DNA of 64,000 nt from positions 134,097,583 through 134,161,582 of the forward strand of contig NC_133390.1 in NCBI RefSeq assembly GCF_047511655.1. Direction: 5' to 3'. Shown in pieces: positions 37,171-50,700 of this stretch (positions within the stretch are counted from its first letter, which is position 1; each line of letters opens with the position of its first letter). The notes under the pieces are model-generated. The model made no database searches, was not told the origin of the DNA, and was given only the letters and a program-made list of their open reading frames with translations. This stretch comes from Castor canadensis (Eukaryota; Chordata; Mammalia; Rodentia; Castoridae). The translations under genes and the position numbers were made by a program.

Positions 37171-37573
37171 AAATAGTTTCTTAGTCATTGGGTTGTGTCT
37201 TTCCAATAGTCTTGGGAAGGCAGATGTCTGAAAATCTGTGGCAGGATCCTCCCAAGGCAGCCAAATTCTCCAAGACTTACACAAAGTACCCACCATGCTT
37301 GGAGCAATTAAGGTTACTGTTCCAGGAAGAGTTGACAAAGGGCAGTGTTTTGTACTTAGAGCCTAGTGAGGTGCCAAAACAGCTTCTGTTTATTGGCAGC
37401 AGATTGTCCATGCTAGGAGATGAAGCAGCCACCTAGAATAGGCTGCCCAACCCTCTAAAAGAGCACCACACATTCTCAGCACCAGCCCTTGAAGAACATG
37501 AAAAAACGCAAAAGAGGCCATAAAAATGAAATCAGTGGGTCAACTGAGGTGTTCAAATGTCTTGCAAGCATTT

Positions 37574-37579
37574 TTTATT
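37574..37579 (-). promoter_or_regulatory. Polyadenylation signal of the CST13-like gene
   Basis: The plus-strand TTTATT is AATAAA on the coding strand. It begins 48 nt after the stop codon at 37627, a usual arrangement for this short-UTR family. Confidence 0.7.
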
Positions 37580-37626
37580 TCTTCTTTAAGATGGAAGTGA
37601 GTATAGCAGAATGTGCTAGAAGATAA

Positions 37627-37710
37627 TTAGATATCTTTGCACTGGTTCTTCAGCATAATGAGTTCAAATTTCCATGGTTTGGATCTCACAACAAAAATGC
37701 AAAGAGCCAT
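37627..37710 (-). CDS. CST13: CST13-like exon 3
   Basis: Twenty-seven codons plus TAA follow a strong acceptor (tttttttgtctcttttag|ATG). They encode ALCIFVV, the SKPWKFEL loop and the last Cys (NQCKDI). Cysteine spacing to exon 2 is exactly that of the family. Confidence 0.93.
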   Translation of the reverse strand: MALCIFVVRSKPWKFELIMLKNQCKDI

Positions 37711-40700
37711 CTAAAAGAGACAAAAAAATAAATAATTAACTTGTCTGAAAGAAAAAGGAAAAAGGGAAAAAAGTTCAGAAGTTTCTATTCCCAGGTCCCA
37801 GGATTTGGCTCAGGAGGCTAAGACCCTATCAGAATCATCCATGCCCACTAAAACCCACAGATGATCACCTTGAACCTCAGGGCATAGGAGCCAACCTCAC
37901 TCAACAGGATGGGTCCTCATCAATTCACCTGCTATAGTCTGAGCCACCATGGCTTCATTTGTTTAACAAAGGCAAATGTGGGTGTGTTTCCAGATACACC
38001 CACTTCCCTGTAGCCCTCAGAGACCCTGTCTTATACTGACATCCCAGTGGGTGCTTCTTAGGGTAAGCTACATAACAAGAATAATGTAGGTTCCTATACA
38101 CCTCAAAGGGAACATAATTTACCCAGAAACCAAGCAAAAAACTTGTAATTGGAGAGCTGGGAAAAGACACATATCTGGTCCCAGAGTCTTGCAGAAGAAG
38201 CTCATGGTGGTCAATAAGCTCACTTGTTTTGCCCATCTCTCATAAAATCCTAATTCAGATAGAATAAAATATAAAATAAGAACACCCCCATGACATCGAT
38301 GTAAACATGAATGACAGCATCAAGTAAAGATGAAAATGGAATTGCATCACAATACACATAGCACATTAGCAATCAAAAAGGGAAAGAGAATGAAAGATAG
38401 ATTTTGCATCAATTTATATGAAGGATATCCACACAAATGATGCCCATGGTAACTCTTAGGGAGGGAGGGATTTGGGACCACACCAAGGGGCCCAGAGGGA
38501 CCTCTATCACTTTATCCCTTATATATTTCATGAAGATGCATTTTTAGAAAATATTTATGAACACCTGAAAAAGTTTATATCTAAAGTGTTCTAACTGATC
38601 AAACATGAGAAAGGAAATTTCTAATTAAGCCCAGCCCCATTGTGATGAACCTGCCCTTTTGTGAGAGTTTTCATCTGAACCCAGGCCTGTAACACTGGAA
38701 CATAGCTGGAATGTCACTTGTTTTGACATGAACAAGCAGAAGACTGAACATAGGAGACTATTTGGGGATTGTAGGACAATTGAGCTGGGAATTTCTGGCC
38801 AGCCCACAGTCTCCCAGGACTTCCATATAGCACCCAGGGAATTGGAATCACTCAAGAAGAGCTCATCCAGATGTTTCTAGTTTGGAGCATCATGTGCTTG
38901 TGGATTCTGCACTGAGAGGAGCCCTCTTTCAAGGACTTCAGTGGGGATGGTCATGCCATGCTTTCTACTAGATCAATCTCTTCCAGTAGATGGCACATGG
39001 AGTGGGTAATCCACCAAGATGGCTGTCATTTCTCCCTTCCAGTGCAGTAAACTGGGTCTTAATTCTTAGAGGCTCTTTAAAAAGATTGACTCCCTTGGTA
39101 CTACCACATTGTGAGGAAGTCAATGAATAAGATAGCCAACTTATGGTGGCTTGGCTGAGATTTCCCTGGTTTTAACAATGACAAGTTCACATCCCAGGAA
39201 GTCCTCAGTCCTAGATAAACCAGGACAACTGGTCACCCTACAAGTTTGCACTGTAGAGAGGCCCCAAACAGAGCAAGAATGATGCTTGGCCAAAATGCAT
39301 CAAGCATCTCAACTAAAGCACCAGGCATCAGAGTGAAGCAGTCATCTCAAATATTCCTGCTCCAGCACACACCACAGGGGCGGGACAGTCATCCAGCACA
39401 ACTCAACTCAGAAGGCAGAATAGCTAGAAATAATGGAGTGGCTTTGCTTTAAGTGTGTGTCATAATATGTGTGTGGGGGGCTGGTGTTGGTGGGGAGAGG
39501 GAGTGGAGGCTGGTATATGGTATTAATAATAGACAATAGAAATGGTGCTCCAGGTCTAGAAGCTGGCCACCCACAGTGCTGAATATGATCAGAACAGGGG
39601 GGTTCATAGAGGAAATTAGAAAATAAAGCAGATTTGGTTCTATAAGTTTTCTCTCTTTGGTACACAAATCTCATGGGGCCATCATTTTCTCTTGTCTCAG
39701 CCACTTACCTTTTGCATTTGGGGATCCTTTTGAAATAAGCAGTCTTCATTTTCTCCTGAAATTTTCTTGCACATTGTTCGGGCAATTTTGACTTCAAGAT
39801 AGTACTCCAAACTATCAGTAACCTGTCAATGAGTAATTAAAAAATAGACATCATTTTAAAAGTATTAATTATCATTTCTGGTAAATAAACCTACTGTTGG
39901 CTTCTTGGGACAAGAATGTCTCCCTGAACTTTCTCTTTTCTGCATTTTTTTGCCAGAAGTTTTGCTAAAATTGGAAAGGAAGGATTCTTACCTTTACAGG
40001 TCTATCTCTACTCCTCTCTCATTGTGGTATTTAATTTTAAAGTAATAGTGATTGCTCCTAAGATAAAGTGAGAAAACTATTCCCCAAAGAATGTCTTCCT
40101 GGGAAAGTTAATTGATCATTTGTTGGAGCTTGAGAAATAAACAGTTTGTAGCATCTTCACACCTACATGGATTGACATGTGCCAGAATGGAAACTTCCAG
40201 AGAGCATATTGATTCTCTCTAAAGTCTTCCATTCTTTGTTAGTTTTATCAGTCCATACCTCATTCTGTATAACACAGCCTTCAAATCCCAGCCTCACAGG
40301 GCATCTTACCTGCACTGAACTCAGCCAAACCTTCTGTCCAGAGTGTCTTGTGGAAAGCAATCATTGCACAGTAGGAAATGTACAACAAGGAAACAAGATT
40401 TATGAGACTTGGGGAAGAGAACATATTAAAAATAATGACCAAGTTAAACCCAGTAACTGGTGCCAGAAGAATGAAAAATAAATTAGAAAATAAAGTAAAC
40501 ATTTTAGAAATTCTAGAAACATTTTCTGGGCACTGAAACAAAATGAGTGTGGCAAAAGAATTCTATAATGGCCCTAAGTTCCCCACCCCATGCTGTACAT
40601 ACCCTGCAGTATAGCCAGTGGGTTTCATTCATTCTTAAGGCATAGTGACCTTGACCAAGGGAGATTAGCCTGATGGGTGTAGCCTCATCATTTGAAATGT

Positions 40701-43700
40701 TTAAATCTGGAGTTAGAAGACAAGCTGGAGATCTGCATACTTTGACCCACCAATTCCACTTCTAGATTTTATACTCATTCCACTTGAACAAATAGTGCTC
40801 AGTGTCAATATTCACAACCCAAACCTCAAAGCAGCCCAGGTAAGAATCAGCACTAGAAAGGACAAAAAAATCTCAGCATATTCATGCAAAGAAGTACTAA
40901 GTAGAAACAAGGATGAGCATCATTTACTTAAAATTCCACATATAAATAAGATCAAGCAGTTTTCTTCCTGTGTCTTAGCATAAGAAGTGGGGCTGAGGGA
41001 GATGCCAAAGAATAAAAAGATGAATAGAACAAACATGTTTAGGAAGTGAATCAACAACATGAACACAGAATTAATAATGCTATATCATATTTGTGGGTTT
41101 TGTTAGAGTAAACTTTAGGTGCTCTAACTATACACACATACAAAAACAGAACTGTGTGGATATGCTGATTAGCTTTACTATAGTAATTATTTCACCACAT
41201 TTATATCAGAACATTGTGTGATGCATCTTAAATGTATACAATAGGAGACCTGGGAAGATGATGGATTGTTGTCATTCCTATAGCCTAGTGGTGACCAACT
41301 ACCCCAAAAAAGGAAGATCAGAGGACCCCAAAAGGCACCCATAGGGTCCCATAACCAGCGAGAAGCAAAGCCCTCTCTGCAAATAAATAACCATGGGAAG
41401 AATGACCCACAGCTCAACACTCCCGATCCCCTGCCCCTGAAGTTGCTGCATAGCACCAGGCTCCATTACTCAGAGATAAGTCCCACTGCCCAGCAAACAC
41501 AGGAACTTGAAGCTCCACACTCCCCCCCAATACATGACCTGTTACCTTCACCCTGAAATGTCAGGGAAACCAACACCCTGGTGTAAGCAGGTCTCATGGC
41601 TCCCATTGCTCCGTGGGTAGTAGAAGGCACAAGTCAGCAGGCTCAGTTCTCCCAGCAACAGCACAACAGAACTAAGCTCAGACTCCAGAACTCTGGCTGC
41701 ATGCAGGCTCTGTTCTCTTAAGGCAGCAGCAACACCATGGCCCAAAGCTTCCAGAAGCCCATGGAGGAGATTGGGCCCCAAAACTCCCACTGCCAGCTGG
41801 GTCAGTTCTCCCAAGTGGGCAGCAGTCCTACAGAACTGCACTACCTGAGGTCTGTGTGGGAAATCAGGCCCTGGAATGCCTGCTGCCTGCAGGCTCTGTT
41901 CTATGCTGGCAGTAGCTGCCATGACCCCTAGAAGCCCATACCCCAACACAAGGAGACCCCAGGGCCACAGCTGCCTGGTGGGCACAGATGATTCAAGCCC
42001 ATGCTGTCCCATGGGTACCCTCTGCCACCACACACCCAAGTGAGCCCTGGGACCCAGGCCCTGCTGGTGCAAGGAGGCTTCCCTCCCTACAGAGTATGGA
42101 GGCCCAGCACTGTACCTGACGCAAGAGAGCCCTTGTTCCCCATCAAAGAGCCAAACCACCAGATTCCCCACTGAAGAGAGGAAATCTAAAACCTGCTATT
42201 GTGCAGGTGGTACCAGAAGCTCTGTTTTCCCAATGCACACAGAAGCTCAGCACTTCACACTGTACCTCCCTGCAGGAGAATCGTGTCTCTCCTGTCCAAG
42301 AGCTGGAATCCCTGCTCCTCCACCAAGTGGCAATCTACTACCCTGCTGGTGCTAGGAGGCCTACCTCTCACAGGGCACAGAGACCCATTGTTCCCCCACT
42401 GCGACTGCAGAAGAGCCCCTAATCCCCCATCAAAGAGTGAGAACTCCAGCCGCCTCACTGAAGGGAGAAAAGAGGCAATTGCCACCCCAACAAGAACCCT
42501 GCAAGGGGTAACATATACAGCATACCCCTGTCTAAGGAACACTGCTGGAGTTCCAGGAGGAAAAAACTCAAAACACCAGCTACAGGGGTACAAGAGATTA
42601 AAACCATAACCAAAAAACAACTCCAGATGTGTAAATCTCAATGCAGAATGAAACATCAAGACAACCACTGTCCATCAAAAGCCAGTTCTACCACTTAGGA
42701 TCCAAACACCTGTGTAGAGCAAGAGCTATCAAATAATGAATTCCAAAAAACAATAGTTAAAATGATTAATGACCCAAAGAAGAAACACAAAAGCTAGTAT
42801 TTGACCTCAAAGAGGACATGAATAAACAATGAAATGAGCTCAAAGAAGATACAAACAGATGAATGAAATTAAGCAGACTATCCAGGATATGAAAGAGGAA
42901 ATCAATAAAGATATGAAACCCTGAAAAATAATCAATCTGAAATAAACTCAATATCCCAAGTAAATATCACAATCAAAAGCCTGACGAACAGAGTAAGCTG
43001 AAAATAGAGTATCAGGAATTGAAGACAGAGTAGAGGAATTACCCCAAATAGTCAAAGATCATGAAAAATGCTAAGAAAATATGAACAGAACATGCAAGAT
43101 ATCTGGGACACAATGAAAAGACCAAACCTATGAATCACAGGTGTAGAAGAAGAGGAGAAACAAACTAAAGGCACCTATAACCTATTCAATAGAATAGTAG
43201 CAGAAAAATTCCCTAACCTCGAGAAAGAGAGAGTTACCCAGGTACAGAAAGCTTATAGAACACCAAACCATCAGGACCAAAAGAGAAACACCCCCCAGAC
43301 ATCATAATCAAAACACTCAGCACACAGAACAAAGAAAGAATTCTGAAAGCTGAAAAAGAGAAAAGACAAGTCACATATAAAGGCAAACCCATTAGAATAA
43401 TCGCAGATTTCTCAACTCAAACTCTAAACATAAGAAGATCATAGAAAGACATAATCCAGGCCCTGAAAGAAAACAACTACCAATGCAGACAAGTCTATCC
43501 AACAAAATTATCCTTCCTAATTGAAGGAGAAATTAAATCTCCCACAACAAGGAAAAGAAGATACTTAAAGGACCTTTACATATAGAAGAAACTAAAGTGA
43601 GACAGGCGACTCAAGAATGAAGAAATCCTTTTGAGCAAGCAGACCAATAAACAAGGAATAGGTGAAACTAAACAACAAGGAAACAAAATGACTGGAAACA

Positions 43701-46700
43701 ACAGGCACTTTTTAATACTAACACTGAATGTAAATGACCTCAATGCCCCAATCAAGAGACACAGAATAGCAAATTGGGTTAAAAAACAAGACCCAACCAT
43801 ATGTTACTCAGAAGAGACTAATCTAACTGAAAAAAATAAACATTGGCACAGAATCAAAGGATGGAAAAAAGTTTTCCAAGCAAATGGACCCCATAAACAA
43901 GCAGGAATAGCTATATTCATATCTGACAATGTAGACTTCAAACTAAAATCAATCATAAGAGACAATGAAGGGCACTTCATACTAATAAAAGGATTAATTC
44001 ATCAAGAGGAAATATCAATACTTCACATATATTCACCAAACATAAGGGCACCCATCTACATTAAAAAAACTCTAATGGCCCTAAGAGCACAGATAGACAC
44101 TAATACAGTGATAGTGGGAGACTTGAATACCCCACTATCACCAACAGATAGATCATCCAGAAAAAAGATAAACTTCAGAGTTACTCCACACATTAGACCA
44201 AATAGACATGGTTGACATCTACAGAGTATTTCACCTAATAACCAGGCAGTACACATTCTTTTCTGTACTTCATGGAACTTTCTCCAAAATAGATCATATT
44301 TTAGGACACAAAGCAAGTCTGAACAAATTCAAGAAAATCAGTATAACCCTCTTCATCATCTCAGATGACAATGGAATAAAACTAGACCTCAACAACAAAG
44401 AATCTCCAGAAAATAAACACATAGAAGTCATAAGGGAAGAGTTAAAAAAAATTCCTAGAATCCAATGAAAATGAAAATACAATATACCAGAATTTTGGGG
44501 ACACAGAAAAGGCCATGCTAAGGGGAAAGTTTATAGCTATAAGTGCCTCCATTAAAAAAAGCAGAGACCTCTCAAATAACCAATCTAATGATGTATCTTA
44601 AGGTCCTAGAAAAACAAGAACACACCAAACCCAAAATGAGCAGATGGAAAGAAATAACAAAGATCATGGCTGAGATTAATGAAATTGAAACCAAACAAGC
44701 TATACAAAGAATCAATGAAATAAAAAGTTGGTTCTTAGGAAAGATTAACAAGATTGACAAACCCTAAGCCAACATGACAAAATGGAGAAGACCCAAATTA
44801 ACAAAATCAGAGATGAAAAAAGGGATATAACTACAAATACCAATGAAATCCAGAAAGTAAATACAGAGCACCTTGAAAACTTATATTCAAGTAAACTGGA
44901 AAATCTACATGAAATGGATAAATTCCTAGATGCATGCAACCAACCAAATTGAACCAAGAAGATATTAACCACAAAATAGACCTGTTATATGCAACGAAAT
45001 TGAAACAGTAATAAAGAGTCTCCCTACAAAGAACAGCCCAGGACCTGATAAATTCACAACTGAATTTTACCAAACCTTTAAAGAAAAACTAACACCAGTA
45101 CTCCTCAAATTTTCCAGGAAATAGAAAGGGAAGGAACACTAGCAAACTCATTCTATGAAGCCAGCATTATACTCATTCTGAAACGCAATGAAGATGTAAC
45201 CAGAAAAGAGAATTATACACCAATATCTTTAATGAACATAGTCACAAAGATTCTCAACAAAATACTGGCAAACAGAATTGAATAACATGTCAAAAAGATC
45301 ATACACCATGATCAAGTCAGTTTCATTCCAGGGATGCAAGGATGGTTCAACATACGTAAATCCATAAATGTAATACAGCATATAAACATAAGCAAGGACA
45401 AAAACCATGTGATCCTCTCAATAGATGCAGAAAAAGCCTTTGACAAAATCCAACACCCTTTCATGATAAAAGCACTGAAGAAACTAGGAATAAAAGGAAT
45501 ATTCCTCAACATAATAAAGGTTATATATGACAAAACTAGAGCCAACTAAATGGAGAACTGAAATCATTCCCTTTAGAGTTAGGAATGAGACAGGGTTGTC
45601 TGCTTTCCCCACTCCTATTCAATATAGTTTTGGAATTCCTAGCCAGAGCAAAAAACAAGAGCAAGAAATAAAAGGGATTTAAATAGGAAAGGAAGAAGTT
45701 AAATTATCCCTATTTGCAGATGACATAATCCTATACCTAAGAGACACCAAAAACTCTACAAAAAATTATGAGAAATCATAAACTCTTTTGGCAAAGTAGC
45801 AGGATGCAAAATTAACATACAGAAATCAGTAGCTTTTCTATATACCAACAACACACAGACTGAGAAAGAAATCAGGGAAACAATCCCATTTACAACAGCC
45901 TTAAAAACAATAAATAACTTTAGAATAAATTTAACAAAAGAAATCAAAGAGCTTTTTAATGAAAACTATAAACCACTGAAGAGAGAAATTGAAAAGACTT
46001 CAGAAGATGGAAAGACCTTCCACACTCATGGATTAGTACTACAGAACCATAACAATAAAAACAACATGGTATTGGCACAAAAACAGATAGGAAGACCAAT
46101 GGATCAGAATAGAAGATCCAGAAATAAGCCCACACATCTATAGCCAACTGATCTTCGACAAAGGAGCCCAAAACACATGACGGAGAAAAGACAGCCTCTT
46201 CAAGAAATGCTGTTGGGGGATATATTCAAAAGACTGTGATACAGGTTACTCCAGAGGCACCTGCACACCCATGTTTATTGCAGCACTATTCACAGTAGCC
46301 AAGTTATGGAAACAGCCAAGATGCCCCACTACTGACAAATGGATCAAGAAAATGTGGTATCTATACACAATGGAATTTTATGCAGCCATGAAGAAGAACG
46401 AAATGTTATCATTTGCTGGTAAATGGATGGAATTGGAAAACATCATTCTGAGTGAGGTTAGTCTGGCCCAAAAGACCAAAAATCTTATGTTCTCTCTCAT
46501 ATGCGGACATTAGATCAAGGGCAAACACAACAAGGGGATTGAACTTTGATCACAAGATAAAAGCGAGTGCATACAAGGGAGATATGAGGATAGGTAAAAC
46601 ACCTAAAAAATTAGCTAGCATTTGTTGCCCTCAACTCAGAGAAACTAAAGCAGATACCTTAAAAGCAACTGAGGCCAATAGGAGAAGGGGACCAGGAACT

Positions 46701-47718
46701 AGAGAAAAGGTTAGATCAAGAAGAATTAACCTAGAAGGTAACACACATGCACAGGAAATTAATATGAGTCAATTCCCTGTATAGCTATTCTTATCTCAAC
46801 TAGCAAAAACCCTTGTTCCTTCCTATTATTGCTTATACTCTCTCTTCAACAAAATTAGAGATAAGGGCAAAATAGTTTCTGCCGGGTATCGAGGGGGTGG
46901 GGGAGAGAGGGAGGGGGCGGAGTGGGTGATAAGGGAGGGGGTGGGGGCAGGGGGGAGAAATGACCCAAGCATTGTATGCACATATGAATAATAAAAAAAT
47001 AAAAATTAAAAAAAAAAGAAATGCTGCTGGGAAAGCTGGATATCCACATACAGAAGACTGAAACTAGATCCCTGTCTTTCACCCTGTACCAAAATCAATT
47101 CAAAGTAGATCAAAGACCTTAATATAAGGACTGAAACTTTGAAACAACTCCAAGAAGCAGTAGGAAATACACTGGAACAGATAGGCATAGGAAACAACTT
47201 CTTAAACAGAACTCCAAAGGCTTAGCATCTAAGAGAAACAATGAACAAATGGGACTGCATCAAACTGAAGAGTTTCTGCACAGCAAAACAAACAATCACC
47301 AGATTCAAGAGACAGCCCACAGTATGGGAGAAAATTTTTGCCAGATACTTATCTGACCACAGCAGCCTGGGATTAAACCTCGGCTCTTCTACTGACTCAC
47401 TGTGACACCGTGGGCATAATCTTTCCCACGCCTGAGTTTTCTCCTCTGGGAGGTGGAAGAAAGTGGTACCTAGTTAGGAAGTTGTACAACCGAGTGAGTG
47501 AGCTGTGAACAACTGAATCTGACATGAAGAAAACATTCTAGAATCATCAGGCCTGCTCAGGCGGCTCTAGGTGCACCTGTGCAGCAGCATTCACACCACA
47601 TAGAATCTCCTACAGAACCCCAGAAGGCCATGGGGTCAGCACACTGACTAAGGTTAATAATCATTTGATTGTATACTTGAAACTTTCTATGAGAATAGAC
47701 CTCAAATGTTGCCACCAG

Positions 47719-47749
<31 letters not shown>

Positions 47750-50700
47750 CCCATATACTCACATTATGGCAATCCTTGCACAATTTATATTTATGTTAAA
47801 ACATTACATTGAGCTGGGCGCCAGTGGCACACACCTATAATCCTAGCTATTTGGGAGAGGAGATTGAGAGGATCAGAGTTTGAGGCCAGCCCTGGCAAAT
47901 CATTTTCAAGACCCCCATTTCCAAAATAACCAGAGCAAAATGAACTGGAGGTGTGACTCAAGCAGTAGACTACCTTCTTTGCAAGAGTGAAGGGCTGAGT
48001 TCAGACCCCAGTCTCAACAGCCCTCCCAAAACAACCCTACATTGTACATCTTAAAAATAATTTTAAAATAAATGTCAAGAGAATTAAAGAAAATTCCCTC
48101 AAATATAAAAAATTGAAACAGAGTAGGCAATGCAAACTTTTTTTCAAGATCCAGATGGTAAATATTTTAGGATTTAAGCTTTGTGGGCCACACTGTCCCT
48201 GTCACAATTACTGATTGTTCAAAAGCAGGTAGCACACAAGATTTGGCTAAGCCCTGATAAAGACCTTTGCACTTTTAATTTAAATCACCTAATAGAATGG
48301 GGTTGTGTTCTGTATGTAAGACCTATGTGTATGTTATTAAGTTTAATCTGCATTGTCAGATTGTCTTTTTGCTTTTGTTTTGAACTATTTTTTGTTTAAA
48401 TTATGCATTTTTAAATTTATCCTTCTTCTCTGTGTGTTCCAGGAGCATGTAACTGGAACATTGCAAAATTTTAAATGGTCATGTTACAGTCTCTTTTTGA
48501 ACATATTCCCATCTGATTTTTTGGAGTCTTACCAGTATTTAAGAACTTACAGCAAACTGAGAAACAAAATGTACATTCATGAGAAAACCAGCAAACAATA
48601 CAAAGTGGTATATAATTTTGAGATATATGGGTAGTCCACTGGATTGTAAAACAGCTGCCTATAGAGCAGAAACATCTCTATTTGTGTAAAAAGAAAATCA
48701 CAGATAAAGAGGAATCCAAGAAAGTGGAACTGGTCCAAAAAAAGTGGGAACTTTGCTAAGAACATGCCTGAGACACCAGCAGCATTCAAGTTCATGAGAT
48801 TTTAATTACCATGAAAGGGTACTTAATACTCACCATTAGTGAGACACACTCAGGCCACAGGTGTCCTACAAGCAACAACCAACCAAAGAAACAGAGAGAG
48901 CCAAAATCCCACAGTGGGTAGCAAGATGGAAGAGGAGCCAAATAGCCAGTACAACAGGGGTGCAGATCCAAATGAAACTTCTCTCCTGCCTGGGTAAGAA
49001 AGCAGGAAACCGGGAAGGGTTGCCTGGCAGTGAAAATTAAATGTAGATGAACAGTGAAGGTTGAAGGGAAGGAGACGAGTGAAGAAAGAACAGCACAGGT
49101 CTCTGTGGGAGTGTCAATGCCATCACAAGCCTAGTCTACTGTCTCCCTACCCACCTCTGCCTCCCTTCATTGCTCAGAGTCAGCAGCCTGATGTAATTTG
49201 TGTTCCTTCAGTGGACTATCTCAGGCCTGGCTGGCCACAGTACAACCATCTTCCTCAGAAAATTCAACATTCATCCAAGGCTCTCTTCTGTTACACAGTC
49301 CACATCCAAATCCCCCCACTTGTCCTAGTCATATCCTTTATAGTTTTTTTTCTTTTAATTCCAGGAGATAACACTGGGCCAAACTTGCATTTAGTTGTCA
49401 TGTTTCTTAAGTCTCATTTAATGGAGGCGAGGGTCACAGGTTTTTTTTTTCTATCATGACATGGATATTTCTAAGTATGAAATGTCTCACAATATGGACT
49501 TGATTATTCCTCATGATTACATTGGAGGTGTGTACTCTGTGCAGGAATATCATAGATGCGTGCAGTTGTGGCCTCTCAGAATACCACATTCAGAGCATTT
49601 GATGGCAGTTTGTCTCAGTGCTGGTGATGAGCACTTGGGGAGGGAGGTGCTAAGCAGAAGCCCTGTCAGTGTGTCCTTCTCTCTTTGTAACTACAGTCAT
49701 GTGCCCCATAAAAATGGACTGCATTCACAAAGGTGGTCCTGTAAAATTTGAGTGGAGCTGAAAAATTCCCACTGTCTAGTGACATCATAGCCGTTGTTAA
49801 GGTCACAGCCCAGAACACTACTCTAGTGTTTGTGGTGATGCTGATATAAACTGACTTACACTGCCAGTCACATGAATAATCTGTGTGATTGGTTTATGTA
49901 CTTACTATACCATACTTTTTATCCCAGAGTGTGCACCCTCTCTTTATAAAAATGGTTACCATAAAGCAGTCTGCCATGTGATGCCAGTAGCAATGTCATA
50001 TGCTTCATGTTTGAAGACAAGTGATTGTCTAGGCCTGGGTAAGTGAACTCTAGGATGTTCACACAATGAGGAAATCACCTAAAGACATTTCTGAGAATGT
50101 GTCCCATCATTAAGCAACAATAATTGTAAAAAGCAATCCATCCAGTGATTCACCCCCACACTCTCACATTCATCAATGAATGTAGAAGTCATTGATTATC
50201 TTTGCCTGAACTGGCCATTATCCTGATGGTTGCAAAAGATACTTTTCTAGTTATGCCATTTCTTTTCCACCCTGAATAGGCATTGCTTTCTGTAAAGCAT
50301 TTTCCCATCTGCCCTGGTTCCTTCTCCCAGTGCCAGCTGGACTCAATGTCTCTTTTCTTGTTCACTGTGTTATCATCCATCCCTGCCATTACTCACATGG
50401 ACAATACTCAACCTTGGTGCCATCAAGCTGCCTTCTGGGCTCTGACCTCTACTTTTTGATGCAACTCTAACCAGTTTTAAGTTATTTTAATGGATATTTT
50501 ATGTTTTGTCACTATCTCAGAATAATAAAGAATGAAATTAATTTTCATTCTAAACCCTCTAAACTAAAATTAATATATTTTGACTAGAGGCATCTTTTGG
50601 CCATGTTTTCCATTCCTAGTTGCAATTGTCATCCATGGATACTGAGTTTTGCCCTGGCTGAGGACTGAGAATGAAAGAGCAAAGAGCCAATTCTCTGGCT

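Larger units (their letters stand above)
41235..47357 (+). mobile_element. Near full-length but decayed L1, with nested insertion
   Basis: A GC-richer 5' UTR begins near 41235 ('ggagacctgggaagatgatg') and runs to about 42700. It is followed by degenerate ORF1 (to about 43600) and ORF2 (from ATG 43688). ORF2 sequence is continuous to 46212, interrupted by a younger L1 3' fragment to 47015, and resumes 'ctgctgggaaagctggatat' to about 47357. It then stops abruptly against a MIR with no 3' UTR or A tail of its own. It lies in intron 1 of the CST13-like gene, in antisense orientation to it. Confidence 0.88.

Noticed and set aside
41548-42171. 207-codon minus-strand frame
   Set aside because: It lies antisense within the GC-richer L1 5' UTR, has no domain I recognise, and is explained by low stop density there.
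43631-44215. Independent protein-coding gene of 194 codons
   Set aside because: It is the endonuclease part of L1 ORF2 with its upstream leader, and the frame is broken afterwards.
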